Numbered from the stretch's first letter, positions 35,999 through 48,667 are shown. The stretch is DNA of 64,000 nt from Hypericum androsaemum (GCA_963995505.1 OZ023187.1:19134584-19198583); one strand, 5' to 3'. Numbers and translations: made by a program. The notes: generated by a model from the letters alone, not told the origin.

Positions 35999-36269
35999 TT
36001 AGGGATTGTTCCAAATTCCTAATTAGAGTAGGGCTCTATTTCCTGATCAGAATAGAGTACTAGTCTCCTATATATATACGGCCTATGCCTAGGTCTTATT
36101 TGTACTAGTTGAGAGTTGTGAGGTAGAGAGAACCCTCACGGAGGCCTTGTATCCGATTGGACTCACATAGTGGACGGCTCTCCTTTGCCCGTGGTTTTCT
36201 CCCCGTCTTGGGGTTTCCACGTAATTCTTGTGTCTCGTGTTTTACTCGTTTCGATCTTATTTCTCAACA
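35999..36269 (+). repeat. Left LTR (F2 type) of the composite element
   Basis: About 271 bp. It shares its first bases and its last roughly 45 bases with the F1 LTR at 6899 but has a different middle. It ends CTCAACA two bases before the tRNA-Met primer site. The inverted partner shows the intact start TGTTAGGG, so the initial TG has been lost here. Confidence 0.75.
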
Positions 36270-38234
36270 ATTGGTATCAGAGCTTTGGTGTGCATCCGGG
36301 TGAAAATTGATGAAGAGGCTCTTTTGGATTTGGTGAAAAAAATTTGAAATTGAGGCAGAGAGACTGTTCTGAAATTCAGAAAGAAGGGCATGTATGATTC
36401 TGTAATTTTTGCCAAAATTGGATTTGGGGATTTTTTTTAACCCTTGTGGGGCCGCCGCCCATGGAGTGGGATGCTTGTTGGCCGCCGCCCGCTGTGAGCA
36501 GAGGGAAGTCGCCTGTCGCCGTCCAAGTCCTGTGCCTCGCCGATCCGTGAGTGGCTGGCTGAAGCTTCGCCGTCGTGAGCCTTTGTGTGAGACGGGAGAA
36601 GAGAACCCCGAGAAGAGAAGAAAGAAGAACCCGACGCCGAGAAGAAGAGAGGGAGAAGGAGGCAAGCTCCGTTCGCTGAGCATGGAGCCGAGTCCGTCAG
36701 CCCGCCGCCGCTGCGTGAAGAAGAAGCTGCTGCCGCCCCCATCCCTTGGTGAAACCCTAATTTTGGGGTTTGGGAAATTTTGGGTCAATGGAGTTGACTG
36801 ACCGATTTTGGTTTTCTGGTTCGACCAGAAGATGGATTGGTTAGTCATATTTTGACCAGTTTGAAGCTGGTTAGTGATATTTTGACCGGTTTTGAGGCTG
36901 ATATGTTTGGTTTTGACCATTTTGGTAATGAAGGCTTGGTGGATGTGATTAGTCATGGTTTGAGTTGACCAGACTTGTTTTTTGGGGCGGCGATCATATG
37001 GTTGATCCTTGGAAGTAGACCGGTTAATGGCTTAAATGTCTGGGTCTTAGTTTGGATCATGAAATTTGGGCCGGGTTTGATGGGCGTGGTGATTTTGTTT
37101 GTCCGAGTTGAAGAATTTGACCAAAGAAGGGTCAGATTGGGGTCCTGTCGAATTGAAGATTGGTTCAAGTCTTGGAGATTCACAGCTGAAGATCGGTCAT
37201 GTGATTTGGTTCAAGGTGGAGACTTGTTGGGTGTTTGACCCAAATTTTATTGGACTTTGAGATCGGGTCCAATGGTATCTCCTATACATGTATGTGGTAT
37301 TATGTGTGTAGTCGATAATGGTGTGAGAAAGTTAGAGGAGCTTAAAGCGACTTCTTTCTCCAGAAGACTCCCTTATTTCCATGAGATTTGATCGGGTCTG
37401 GTTTAGGTTCATGGTTGATCGGTCATGGAGTGGCCATATCATAGTGGACAAGAAAGTGAATCATGTGAAGACCTTGGGTATTGTTTGGACCAGTTACTCG
37501 TTGACGATGAAGTCGAAGATGTCCAATTATCAATTTTGTTTTGACTCACGTGTTTTGCAGTGTATCTCCTGGTTGCCCACGAGGATGGAGGAGTGAGGTG
37601 TAATAGCAACAGCAAGCTTGGTGTCCAGAAGGTATTCACGTGAAGGTGATGTAAAGTCCTGTAGCTGGTGGAGAATTCCAAGATTGATGTCCAGAAGGTG
37701 TTCACGCGAAGGTGATGTAAAGGCCTGTACCTGGTGTCCTCATCTCTTATTTGGACTGAGATTGGTGTTCGCTCGGCGATGTAACCCCAACAATCGGTGT
37801 CCACATGAAGGTGGAGGTTTTCCGTGGAGGTGGAGTCTGCTATATCGGTAGAGAAATGGTTGAGAGTGCCCCTAGAGAGTACACCATACTGGGATGAGTA
37901 TTGGTCGTGCTGGAGCTTCTGAGATTGAAGCTGGCCTATGAGATTTAGGCATTGTTGTGGGCGTTGGAGTGGTTTTCTCCAATGTAAAAAACTCTCGTGT
38001 TACGCGCATGAAAGTTTTCTCCCATTGTGTTGGTTCTTCTGGAGTTGAAGACTCGAGGTGAGTTTATGTTGTTGAGATACTTGTGGAAGATTCCATTCGA
38101 GGTGGAGTTTTCAAGATTGAGGCGGATGATTGAGCTTACAGGAAGAGACACACAGTGAAGATGGTCTGATGTGGAGGATGAGCTTGAAGCTTGAAAAGAC
38201 GATTGATTTTGGAATTTGGTCCAAGGTGGAAATT

Positions 38235-38478
38235 ACACGAGACACAAGAATTACGTGGAAACCCCAAGACGGGGAGAAAACCACGGGCAAAGGAGAGTCG
38301 TCCACTATGTGAGTCCAATCGGATACAAGGCCTCCGTGAGGGTTCTCTCTACCTCACAACTCTCGACTAATACAAATAAGACCTAGGCATAGGCCGTATA
38401 TATATAGGAGACTAGTACTCTATTCTGATCAGAAAATAGAGCCCTACTCTAATTAGGAATTTGGAACAATCCCTAACA
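38235..38478 (-). repeat. Inverted F2 LTR, inner end truncated
   Basis: Reverse-complement copy of the left LTR lacking about 30 bases of its end. It directly abuts the forward interior after GGTGGAAATT. On its other side it is adjoined, in minus orientation, by the polypurine tract CCAAGGTGAAGATT of the Copia part. Confidence 0.75.
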
Positions 38479-38489
38479 AATCTTCACCT

Positions 38490-40440
38490 TGGACCAAATT
38501 CTATGACTCCAACTTCAACGTTTCTCCACCTTCACCACGAGCCCCTAAGGGCAATCAGAATCAAGCATGAACACTGACCAAGTCCAAGCAATGCTCGAAC
38601 TTAGTACCAGAAAGCAGCTTCGTCAACATGTCGGCAGGGTTGTCCTTGGTACCCACATTGCTCACAACAATGTCACCTTGAGCAACATGCTCCCGAATGA
38701 AGTGGATAATACTTTAACTATCATTAATGTGCTTTGTCCTCTCATGATACATAGCATCCCTCGTGAGATGGATAACACTTTAACTATCACAGTACACTGT
38801 ACTGACCTACAGCTGCTCACAGATCTCACTGAAGAAACCTTTCAACCAGATAGCCTTCTTCACACCTTCAGTTATAGCCATGTACTCTGCCTCAGTGGTA
38901 GACAATGCCACTGTGGCTTGTAGATAAGCTCTCCAACTGATAGCACATCCTCCAAAAGTGAAGACATATCCAGACAAGGATCTGAACTTATCAAGATCTC
39001 CAGCATAATCTGAATCCATGAAACCAACAACTCCATCACTGGTGCTTCCAAACTGTAGACACACGCCCTTGGTACCCTTCAAGTACCTCATAATCTACTC
39101 CACTGCTCTCCAATGACCTTCTCCAGGATTTGCCATAAACCTGCTAACGACACTCACAGCATAGGCCAAATCCAGGCATGTGCAAACCATAGCATACATC
39201 AGAGAACCAACAGCATTGGAGTATGAAACACCATACATGTAATCGACCTCAGGAGCTGACTGTGGAGATAAGGCAGACGAAAGCTGAAAATGTGTATCAA
39301 TAGGAGTACTCACAGGATTACCAGTCACATCAAACCTGTCAAGTACCTTTTCAATGTAATTCTCCTAGCTCAGAAATAATTTCCTTGCTCCTCTATCTCT
39401 GGCAATCTCCATGCCAAGAATCTTCTTAGCAGGACCCAAATCTTTTATCTCAAACTCGCTACTCAACAGAGCTTTGAGCTTCCTCACCTCTCCTTTGTCA
39501 CTGGTAGCAATTAACATGTCATCCACACACAGGAGCAAATACACTTGGGAACCGTCGCGTAGCCTTTTCAGGTAAACACAACTATCATACTTGCTCCTCT
39601 CATAACTATGAGAAATCATAAAGGAATCAAACCTTTTATACCACTACCTCGGAGATTGCTTAAGGCCATACAGGGACTTCTTCAACAAGCACACATGGTT
39701 TTCTTTGCCTTCAACATGAAAACCCTCAGGCTGTGCCATATAAATTCGCTCCTCAAGCTCTCCATTCATGAAAGCTGTCTTCACATCAAGCTGTTCAAGC
39801 TCCAAATCCTGCATAGCGACAATACCAAGAAGAGAACGAATCGAGGTATGCTTCATAACTGGTGAAAATACCTCATTAAAATCCACATCAAGAATCTGAC
39901 TATATCCTCTAGCCACTAGCCTAGCCTTGTATCTAGGCTCTTCAACTCGAGGTATACCATCCTTCTTCTTGAATACCCACTTACAACTGACAACCTTCTT
40001 ATCCTTATGCAGCTTAGTAATCTCCCAAGTCTTGTTCTTGTGAAGAGATTCCATCTCTTCCTCCATAGCAACCAACCATCTAGCAGAGTCTTTCGACTTC
40101 ACAGCATCTGAGTAACTAGACGGTTCTTCACAGCTATTAACTTCTTCTGCCACATTCAAGGCAAAAGCAACAATATCAGCCTCACCCAACTTCTGTGGAG
40201 GCCTGATAGTTCTTCTGGACCTGTCTCTAGCAATAGAATATGTTGGCTCCCTCTCTACTGTGCCAACATTCTCAGCTTCATCAGACAACCCACCATGAGT
40301 AGGATCATGGCAATCAACATCACGGAAGGAACTCGCTTCTGAATCAGCATCAAACTCCACCTGCACTTTTGACTTTTGCAAGTCCACACTCGGAGCACTC
40401 GGAACACCAGTGGAATTTGGCCTATGGCGTAAACACGGAT
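38490..40440 (-). pseudogene. Copia-type pol fragment: reverse transcriptase and RNase H
   Basis: The single minus-strand frame reads, in order: a pre-RT linker (SRRTIRPPQKLGEADIVAFA), RT segments WVFKKKDGIPRVEEPRYKAR and LDVKTAFMNGELEERIYMAQ, the catalytic LLCVDDMLIAT, and RNase H MDSDYAGDLDKFRSLSGYVF with STTEAEYMA. It ends in NPADMLTK before the polypurine tract. Three in-frame TAG stops (after QSPR, FLS and WRAVE) replace expected Gln, Gln and Trp, all explicable as C-to-T or G-to-A changes. Gag, protease and integrase are absent because the LTR at 40441 joins directly to mid-pol. A second stop-bearing area near 38700-38800 contains a small internal duplication. Confidence 0.88.
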
Positions 40441-40763
40441 GTGTTGAACACCCATAACAAGTAGTACGAGAGATATGAAGAATCGAGGACACACGATATT
40501 ACGTGGTTCGGTCGAATGACCTACTCCACGGGGCCGAGACGATCATCACTATATTATGTGGAGATACATGGTACATAAGCCATAGGCGAGGCAATGCCTC
40601 AAGCCTAACTCTCTCGTGCCTATACTACCATGATCAATTAAGCCAAGACCAGACCAAAGAACATCTAACCCATACTCTCCTATATATAGAGGACAAGTCC
40701 AATATATTCCTCAATAGGAATTAGAGTTCTATTCTAATTAGGAATTTGGGACAAATCCTAACA
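40441..40763 (-). repeat. Inverted F1-type LTR at the right end of the composite
   Basis: 323 bp. On the minus strand it starts TGTTAGGATTTGTCCCAAAT as in the element at 6899 and ends TTCAACA. Its last roughly 60 bases are diverged from the 6899 copy. No primer-binding site follows it; pol begins at once, showing an internal deletion. Confidence 0.78.
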
Positions 40764-40912
40764 GAATCTATGTAGAAATTCCTCGGTACCTACGATGATA
40801 AGTACTGAATTAATTACTTACAAAAGCATATTTTTCTATAAGGAGATGATAACTTGAAACAAATGTCTACTTTAATATCTACTTTAATGGGGACAGATTT
40901 GGTACGGGGAGC

Positions 40913-42074
40913 TGTTGAAGTGCAAAATTAATACTTCGAGTTGTTGGACTTGCATAGGCAACCCGGCTTATTGGTGTATGGCCCATTGGGCTGCTCGGTT
41001 TGCTCCGCTCCAAGGATAGAGGGGGTATACTGCCTTACTTGTGCAAGCGGGAGGGCGGCTCTGCTTTGGGAGCCCGGGCGAGAAGCTCGTCTTGCCTATA
41101 AAGGCTGGCCCAGGCGGGAAGCCGCGGACTCGTAATGGGCTTTGGCACAGAAAAGCCCGGGTGGGAGGTTCGTCTTGCCCACGAAAACAAGCCCAGGCGG
41201 GAGGCCCGTGTAGGCAGGAAGGCTTGCGGCGAGCCCAGGAGAGAGGCTCGGCGGGAAGGCATTCCCGGGCTTATAGGCGGTAGGACAACTTGATCCCTAC
41301 GGGCCGGAAGAGAGGCTCGGGTGAAGGTTCGAGAAGGACAAGTCGATGTTTATTTTCCTAAGTTGAATCGAGATTCTCAATATTGGACAAGGCTTGGTAA
41401 GTTCCTCTTTAGGCTACGATTGATTGGTCGTCACGTGTTGAAGCTTCCTATTCGAGGACGAGATCCGCTCATTTATGGAAGACGGTTTGTGTTCTCCTAT
41501 ACTAAGCCGGGAGGATCCGTTATATTAGGAACAAATAACTTGAAGCAGATCTCTCGGGATTTAGATTTGGAGACGAAGGTCTTGGAGGCGGCTTAGGATT
41601 TTCTATTCTGAAGGTGCGGAGGCTAGGTCAAGTTGCTCTATATAAGGAGGGCTTGGACAAAGAAGACGATCATCAACAAACACAACAACCAACTACTCTT
41701 ATATCTTTATCATTTTTCCTTAGTCCGTAGCCCATAGCTTAGCATATCTTAGCATAGTTAGACCGACCTTGGGATGACCACTCCGGATCCGTCTCAGATT
41801 ACTTGTTCTTTTTTTTTTATAAGTAAAATTGCATTACCCACCAAAAAAATACCACAATGTACACGAATGCACTACACCACCAAAGTTACACAAAAAATAT
41901 ACCAAAAACCCAGCCCAAAGAAGCCCACCCCGTAGAGCCCACGAAGGCTGAGGTCCGCCAGCCCAGGAGGAGAGGGCCCACAAGAGGCCCAAACCACTAA
42001 ACCAAAAGCCCATCTCAAGAAAGGGCCCACAAAAGGCCCAAGCCCGGATTACTTGTTCTCTTTTTCCCGCAACA
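40913..42074 (+). mobile_element. Solo LTR (family F3) with a nested LINE
   Basis: Begins TGTTGAAGTGC and ends CCCGCAACA, flanked by the perfect duplication GGAGC (40908-40912 and 42075-42079). No internal region remains. The TATATAAGG box near 41640 and the downstream sequence match the solo LTR at 15447-17825, which is longer because of its tandem repeats. A LINE fragment split it at 41810. Confidence 0.85.
41810..42046 (-). mobile_element. 5'-truncated LINE inside the solo LTR
   Basis: 237-bp insertion starting with poly(T) and flanked by the perfect 13-bp duplication GATTACTTGTTCT (41797-41809 and 42047-42059). The minus-strand end TGGTGGGTAATGCAATTTTA precedes the A-tail. A similar tail lies near 43330-43380, suggesting another fragment of the same family there. 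Confidence 0.85.
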
Positions 42075-42079
42075 GGAGC

Positions 42080-45000
42080 CAATTCCGGTACCAAACGAAT
42101 TGGAGGTACAATTTTAATGCGGTAAAATTTTAACAAAGTTCACAATCGCAACCTCAAAAAAGCTCCACTTATCAAAACAACAACCGTGTACATATGTATC
42201 TTACGTTTCAAACTCGACAAAAGAATACAAGTCGTCTCTTACTTATCAACTCTCGTTTATATTTATGATCATATATCAGTGTTTATGCAATTTCCAAGAA
42301 AGGGCGTACCCGTTTAATTTACAGCCACGAACTTTAGTATATTATTAACGATGTCCCTGCAAGTGGCTTATAAACTTTTCATGGTAAACCAACTGGCTTA
42401 TATTCAAGTTGTTGTTTTGATTATTATCATGCCCTATTAAAACAAATCAGGTCACATAAATGCCTTCGATTTCATCCACTCCCTTTCGTAGTTGAGAAAC
42501 AGCACAGCTGTAATTTCACTTCCTCTTTTCGTCAACCATTTGGCGTACTGGCAAACACGTAGTCAATATTTCAAATATTTCGTCCAATATTTTCTGCCTC
42601 TATAAAAAAAACTTGGTTTATCTTACGCAATGCCCAGTTCAGATGATCAGTTTCATTAATGATTAACTACATTATATTCAAAGTCAACGACCAGGCCACA
42701 AAAGTCAATGATCCAGTCGATTTTATTAAATGATGACATTCAAAATATCTTCCGCCAAAAAAATTAACCTTAAAAACATTAAAAGTGGAGACAAATCATG
42801 GTATTACAGGCCCATTGAATCAAATCACGACATAGTCAAGAACATTCAGATTCGGATCAGAGAAATAAAACATCAGGGCCCTATCAAAATAAAACAACAC
42901 TCTACGACCCAATTTTTATTTTAGATATTATTAGGATCAGAGAAAAATATGATAGGTTATATATCTTCATGCTCTATCGGAGTTGTTGGAGGGCTCTCAC
43001 ATATCTTCGCAGCAAGTGTCGTTTTTCTCCCATCCCCCATATTGACATCTCACACAAGAACATGAATATGTTTCAACTTCTTCGACATGCTCAATCCCAA
43101 TAGTAAAATTGCCGGCTTCCATCAGGATTATTCTTGGATATAGTTGTTGGTCCCGCTAAAATGTATCGGGTCGCACATCTTCGATGAACAAAATTGTATA
43201 GTCAATCCTAAAACTTGAACTTCAAAGCAAATATTAGACACTATTAAAATATTTCACTCACTAATTAATTACTCTCACAATCTCCGTCCTAAATATACCC
43301 AAACTTTTAAAATTTCTCTCTCCCCTTCTTTTTATTTTTTTATAAGTATAATTGTATTTACCAAAAAAAATACTCGCTAACAATAACAAGTAGTCATACT
43401 TGTTATTGGTTACATCGTCTATAAATATCTTTTAGCATTAATCTTTTACGAATATACATTATGACAAAATGTATCTATTATCGTAGTGTAAGCAAGTAAC
43501 AAATCCGTCTAGATTCATTTCATCCATTGGCATTCTTCCGTCGTCTCACGAATTACCCCCATGTGATAGTCTCGACTTCATCACTTTCTTCAACCCATAA
43601 GCGATTTGCCAAATTGATATACGAAAAATTGAAAAATAATTAAACATGCAATCAAATAGTATAGTGGATACTCAAGGTTTGTAAACTGAGGGTTAGAATA
43701 CGAAATCAAAGCAATCAATTATACGAAGCAGAAAAATCAAAGGTTGTAAACAAGTTTGCAAGGAAGTAAACAAAATCAGGAAAGCAAAGGACAGAGTTGT
43801 AAATCAATGAAGATAAACGAGCACGATACCCTTATGGACTACCTATCTATGTTGAGAAAATGATTTTTATGAAGCTCTAACTAGTACCCAAAGTATTCTA
43901 GTGCATCTTCCTAACGCTTCTGCTCATTAGGATGATACAATTAAGGTAGATTAGTTCACGATTACTAACTAACGCTTTCACTCATCAATAAGATCGAGAA
44001 CTACACTAAACTCAATTATGAAGTTAACTCATAGCGGATTATCACTTAGTATCAAGATTCGTCATTAATACCTAAAGACATGTCAATTGACTCTTCCGTT
44101 GATTCTAATGCCTTCCAGTCCACTGTCATCAACTAACATTATAATCTAAGTGATCAAGTTAGATTAAGCATTACAATCATGATTTGATAACTATTACGAA
44201 AGATAATCAAACCATAGCCCAACATAGACAAGCAATCGCATAATTAGGGCATCGCACTCGCAAGAGAACTACTCGCTAAACATAGTAATGAAGCACAAGA
44301 TAACAATGAAGGACATGGTGTAGAATATCATAAAAGATAGAGAAAGAAAGGGCTTAGCCGTTCCGAACTCCTTCTCCAGCAAGATCACCATGTGCACTAT
44401 ATTAATATCAAAGAGTAATTCTCAAGATTTGGAATAATATGTATAAAACCTAAGAACTAATGGCCTATATATAGCCAAGCATCTAACTAGAGAATAGAAA
44501 AATATAGAAGATGTTAATCAAAATAAAAAGTCTTCCTAGCCAATTACACGCGGTCTAGAATAAGAAAAATACGGAAACATAATATTCTAGGACAAAAAAT
44601 CATCCAAATCCAGAACAGATCAGATACCCCAGAAAATAGGATGCCATAAAAAAGTTGGAATCAGAAACCCGACGGCCGCTGTGTGCCTGGCGCCAGTTGG
44701 GTTTTCATTGATTTCTTCTTCCGGCGGCTGCCAGGTTCTCGGCGCCCGTCGGGTCTTGGTCAGCCTCGTTGTATCTTCGTATTTTCTATTTTTGGCCCTC
44801 TTCTGCTCCAAATTTGGCCTCGACTATAAAAAATAAAATGTAGATATCTCTTCAAGCTTTCCAACAATATCTTAATAGCCTTGATATTGATGCTCGAGCA
44901 GAAAGTTGAGTCTCTTGTAATATGGTCTCTCAGAATCACCCCTTCAACAACTTTCAATAAGCTTCACTTCCTATCACAAAAAACGAAAAAGGGTAAAAGC

Positions 45001-45300
45001 CACTCCAAGACTCAAACACATAGAAACAACAAAAGACTCAATGAAACAAGACGAAAAATAAATAAAAAATACGACTAAACACATATGAAACACATAACAA
45101 AATATGAGCGTTTACACGCTCCTCACAAATTGCCTGAAGAGAACCTTCCCAAAGGGCCCTATCTCCTTCCTCTTTTTATTTCTCTTGCTCTTGGATACAC
45201 AGCAACTGAAGCAATGCTCCATTCCCTATGCAATCTCTTGTATAGCATTACTCATGCCGTCATCTTCAATAGATTTTGCACATGTAATATTAAAAGGACA
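42080..45300. other. AT-rich spacer between TNL A and TNL B
   Basis: No supported gene. Near 43325-43385 there is a LINE-tail-like minus-strand segment with poly(T). From about 43600 to 45110 the sequence has the look of a non-coding repeat (a GC-rich patch at 44650-44760, and a minus-strand start TGTAAACGCTC at about 45117), possibly a decayed LTR element, but I could not pair ends. The last 180 bases should be 3' untranslated region of TNL B. Confidence 0.4.
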
Positions 45301-45852
45301 TCATTGAAAATTGGACTGCTCTTCCTCTTCATCATTTCCACGGTTCCTCTTCAGTGATCTATTTCCAAGGCTGTCTTCTTCCTCCACTACTGGGGAGTTA
45401 CCATCCTTAATCACAGGCAACCACTTGGTTAGAAAGTCCGAGGTGATTGGAGTTATCCCGCACTTCAAAATCGCTGCGTCATTGAGCACAACCCTCATGT
45501 TACCATGATGCATATCAGCAGAAAACTGAAACGTGGCTTCATCAAAATAGACTTGAGAGTATTCAGAGCAATCGCACCATAAAATTGTGTGTGGTGCCCG
45601 GAACTCAATTGTTGGGGAGCGCCAAGAAAAATATTTACTTCTGCTAGTCTTGTTTAGGTACTTGCAATGAACTGCGAGTCTCGTTTCACGTTCGTCAAAA
45701 TAAGGCAGAGAACCTAAGACCACACAGAAAATGAATCCATGATGACGAAGTCTTCTGCTACAGATTGTATTGGCTAGTAAAGATGATCCTATCTTGGAAT
45801 ACTTGAACCATTTTGGCACTTCATTTCTCGTCATACAAACACTTGAGAATAG
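45301..45852 (-). CDS. C-JID and C-terminal exon of TNL B
   Basis: Post-LRR jelly-roll/Ig-like domain region. It starts LFSSVCMTRNEVPKWFKYSK (compare CIPGNEVPEWFKYS in TNL A) and contains HTILWCDCSEYSQVYFDEAT and ILKCGITPI. It ends in an acidic and basic tail, LGNRSLKRNRGNDEEEE. Acceptor CACAG at 45853. The exon is open throughout, but lies about 10 kb from its partner exon. Confidence 0.8.
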   Translation of the reverse strand, partial: LFSSVCMTRNEVPKWFKYSKIGSSLLANTICSRRLRHHGFIFCVVLGSLPYFDERETRLAVHCKYLNKTSRSKYFSWRSPTIEFRAPHTILWCDCSEYSQVYFDEATFQFSADMHHGNMRVVLNDAAILKCGITPITSDFLTKWLPVIKDGNSPVVEEEDSLGNRSLKRNRGNDEEEEQSNFQ

Positions 45853-46108
45853 CTGTGGCCGAACTGCGTTCCACTCATTGTGTTCGTCCCCCCGCTTTAT
45901 GAAAGAATTATGTTATGGTGAAGAGATTGAACATGAGATTCTCCATGTAAGATCTGCAAGTCTATGTGCATATGTGTCTTTGCATTCGTCATGTGCCTGA
46001 GTTAGAAGACCACTTGAATTTTGTTATCGTCTTAGATGTATTATGTATATTCACGAATTTAGGAATCTAAGAAGTCATATGCACTAGAACAGTGCATGTA
46101 TTGGAGTT

Positions 46109-47130
46109 TGTTACGTTTTGTCTCAAATTCTAGATAAATTAGTACTTTATTCTTATTTAGAGTAGGATAATAATCTCCTATATATATCGTCTATGCCTAG
46201 GTCTTTTGTGTGTAGTCGAGAGTTGTGAGGTAGAGAGAACCATCACAGAGGTTTTGTAACCTATTTGACTCGCATGGTAGACGACTCTCTTTTGCCCGTG
46301 GTTTTTTTTACGTCTTGGAATTTCCACGTAATTCTCGCGTATCTCGTATTTCTCTTTTCGATCTTATTTTTCAACAAGTGGTATCAGGGCTAGATTGAGA
46401 CTCGAGTATTCGACAATTGAAAAAAAAAGAAAGAGGGCAGCATATTCGAATTGGGGAAATTGGGGATTAGGGTTTTTCCAACCCTTGGAGCGCGGGCCAC
46501 CAGCAGCCGACTGCCGCCCCTCGTGCCACCGTCGACCTGCCGTCGCCTAGGAGAGGCGACCACCCCGCGCTCCGTCGCCGCGCCTGGGGTGGAGGAGACC
46601 CCGCCGCTCGTCCGTCTTCAAGAAGAAGGAACCCGCGTTGAGTCCTTGGAGGTTTGAGTCTGAACCCGTCGTTCGTGGAGGAGGCCCGTGCACCGTCACC
46701 GCGCCGTGCCTGGAGCCGCTCGTCCGTCTTCGACTCGCCGTCCGGGAGAGAGAAGGAGGTTTCGGGGAGAGAGTAACTCCCAAGAAACCCGCTGCCACCA
46801 TCAAATAACACCACCACCGCCTAGCACCGACCGTACCAACCGCGCCTTGCTCGTCGCGGATTCAACGATTGTCTAGCGTCTTCTCTGTTTCTGTACCCTT
46901 TCTTTGATTTGTAATCCCCCAATTTTCGATCCCACTCAAGGCCTCTCTTTCTCTAATCACAACCCAAAAGAGATAAGCAGCAAGTGAAATCAATGGAAAA
47001 AGGAACGAACTTTGGGAAAAATAAGAGAATATATTAAATAATATAATATTTTTTGCAGCCAGCATCTTTTATCATGCCCGGCAACGACGGCGGCAGTAGT
47101 TCAAATATTTATTCTTATTATAATCAGGTA
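46109..47130 (+). mobile_element. Truncated F2-type LTR element (5' LTR and leader)
   Basis: LTR 46109-46376 (TGTTACG to TTCAACA, 268 bp), clearly diverged from the 35999 copy, followed by the primer site TGGTATCAGGGC at 46379 (one mismatch). A GC-rich leader block (46480-46880) follows in the same position as in the sibling copies but with different sequence. There is no 3' LTR, so the element is truncated. It lies in the last intron of TNL B. The right limit is uncertain. Confidence 0.65.
47058..47127 (+). other. Exon-like segment next to the truncated LTR element
   Basis: TTTTTTGCAG precedes an open segment reading ASFIMPGNDGGSSSNIYSYY, ending CAG before GTAATA. The segment is thus bounded by canonical splice signals on the plus strand, opposite to TNL B. 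It might be an exon relic of another gene or chance. I do not recognise the protein. Confidence 0.25.
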
Positions 47131-47471
47131 ATATTTATTGTCGCTTACTGTTTGTGGTGAGGTAATTAAATAACTCAAGACTAACATAATTTTTAATACT
47201 TTGGTAGGTAATTCCACAACCAAATGCAAACATTTCATTTACACAATTGTTGGAACATGTATTTAATTGTTATTAGTTAACTTTGTAATATACTTATTTA
47301 TTATTGTTAATTGACCCATGATATTTTAATTATCACTTGAACAATAATCAACATACATATTTGAAGTGATGTGACTGAGAAGATATCTAAGTGACTAGCA
47401 TCTATAAATTTTTGATTGCTTTCTCGACTTTGTTCCAAGCAAACAAATTTCAATTTACATACTATTGATAC

Positions 47472-48552
47472 TGTAAGAATCGGGAAACTAAAGTGAGAAC
47501 TTTATAAAGTTTGGGGGAGTAAACGGTAATTTTCCATGATTAGGTTAACTAGGGACAGATTAGGGTTGAAAGCCTATATAAATAGGCCATTAGGCCGTCC
47601 ATTCTGGAAGCCTAATTAACAACCACGGATTTTCCTCTCATTGTGAAGGTGAGGAGCAAAATCTGACTCGGGAAGAGGTGCCAAGAGAGGACGGGACCAT
47701 CCAAGAATCGCTGTACGAGGAGGGTAAGTTATTAATACTTAGTAAACTCGTTTCTGAATGGTTCATGTTATAAGTCATGTATTTGCCTCCCAAACAAAAG
47801 GTGGAGAAGACAGATTCGTAGGTGGACGAGTCGCATTTGAGGGGGTCCAGGACAGATCATTGGATTAGGCTCGGAAAGGTAAGTAGAATTTGTGTCACCT
47901 CGTAGATCGAGGAGTTTAATTTTCCTGAGACGATCTATGTCTCAGTCTGGAACAGGTATGGCTTGAGTTCGGGATCTGGCTTAAGCCGATCTCTTTACTG
48001 CTTGAAAAATCTGTTTTGATATTTCTGATTTGGATCATGTTGAAACCGTATGCTATGCTTCTGTCCAAATTCTGAATGTAGAAAAGTTGATATGTCTCCA
48101 AATTCTGATAAGTTCTGTTAAGTATGTGATATGTAGTCGGATATGGTAGTCAGATAGGGTAGTCGAATATGGGATACACTTGTGGATATGTTATGTTCTG
48201 AAATTCTGTCATTTGATTAGTTGGTTAGATAGTCGGATAGAGATCTTTGGGTTTGCAAGTTTGCTGTGATTCATTTTCTGTGCTTCGTTTCTGTGTTTCG
48301 TTCCACTTATTGAGTTTATCAACTCACCCTAGCTGTATGTGTTTCAGATCGTTCAGGTGGGATCCAGGATCGGGAGTAGGGTGATTCATGTGCATGCATC
48401 AACACGGTTTTCTGGCCAATTAATAAAGACTTTTGAACATTCAGCTTTTAGTATTTATTTGGATTTCTGAATATTTGAATCATTTTGGATAATTATTTTG
48501 GTTCTTAATAAAAGTTTGACGCCTTTGTCGCTTCTTTTTTCGGGTCGCGATA
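47472..48552 (+). repeat. 5' LTR of the Gypsy element
   Basis: 1081 bp. Terminal CA has mutated to TA. It is 26 bp longer than the 3' LTR, mainly from extra copies of a TAGTCGGATA(G/T)GG-type motif near 48130-48180. Confidence 0.88.
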
Positions 48553-48667
48553 AATTATGGTATCAGAGCCGGAAAAAAAAATACTGCACTGCACAGATTT
48601 TGTTCATGCATAGCATTGCATTTCATGTAGAGAAACTACCAAAAGCCTCGGAAAACAACTAGTGGTA

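Larger units (their letters stand above)
35999..40763. mobile_element. Composite retroelement with inverted LTRs (F2 left, F1 right)
   Basis: Left to right: a forward LTR (to 36269) whose first TG is missing; primer site TGGTATCAGAGC (36272-36283); about 2 kb of non-autonomous interior homologous to 7215-9253, ending in the same purine tract near 38225; an inverted copy of the left LTR (38235-38478, cut short at its inner end, about three differences); a polypurine tract and Copia pol on the minus strand; and an inverted F1-type LTR (40441-40763). The whole is bordered by GAATC (35994-35998 and 40764-40768), consistent with insertion as a unit. It could also reflect later rearrangement. Confidence 0.65.

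Noticed and set aside
43600..45117. Possible LTR element with end TGTAAACGCTC
   Set aside because: No second LTR, primer site or target duplication could be identified.
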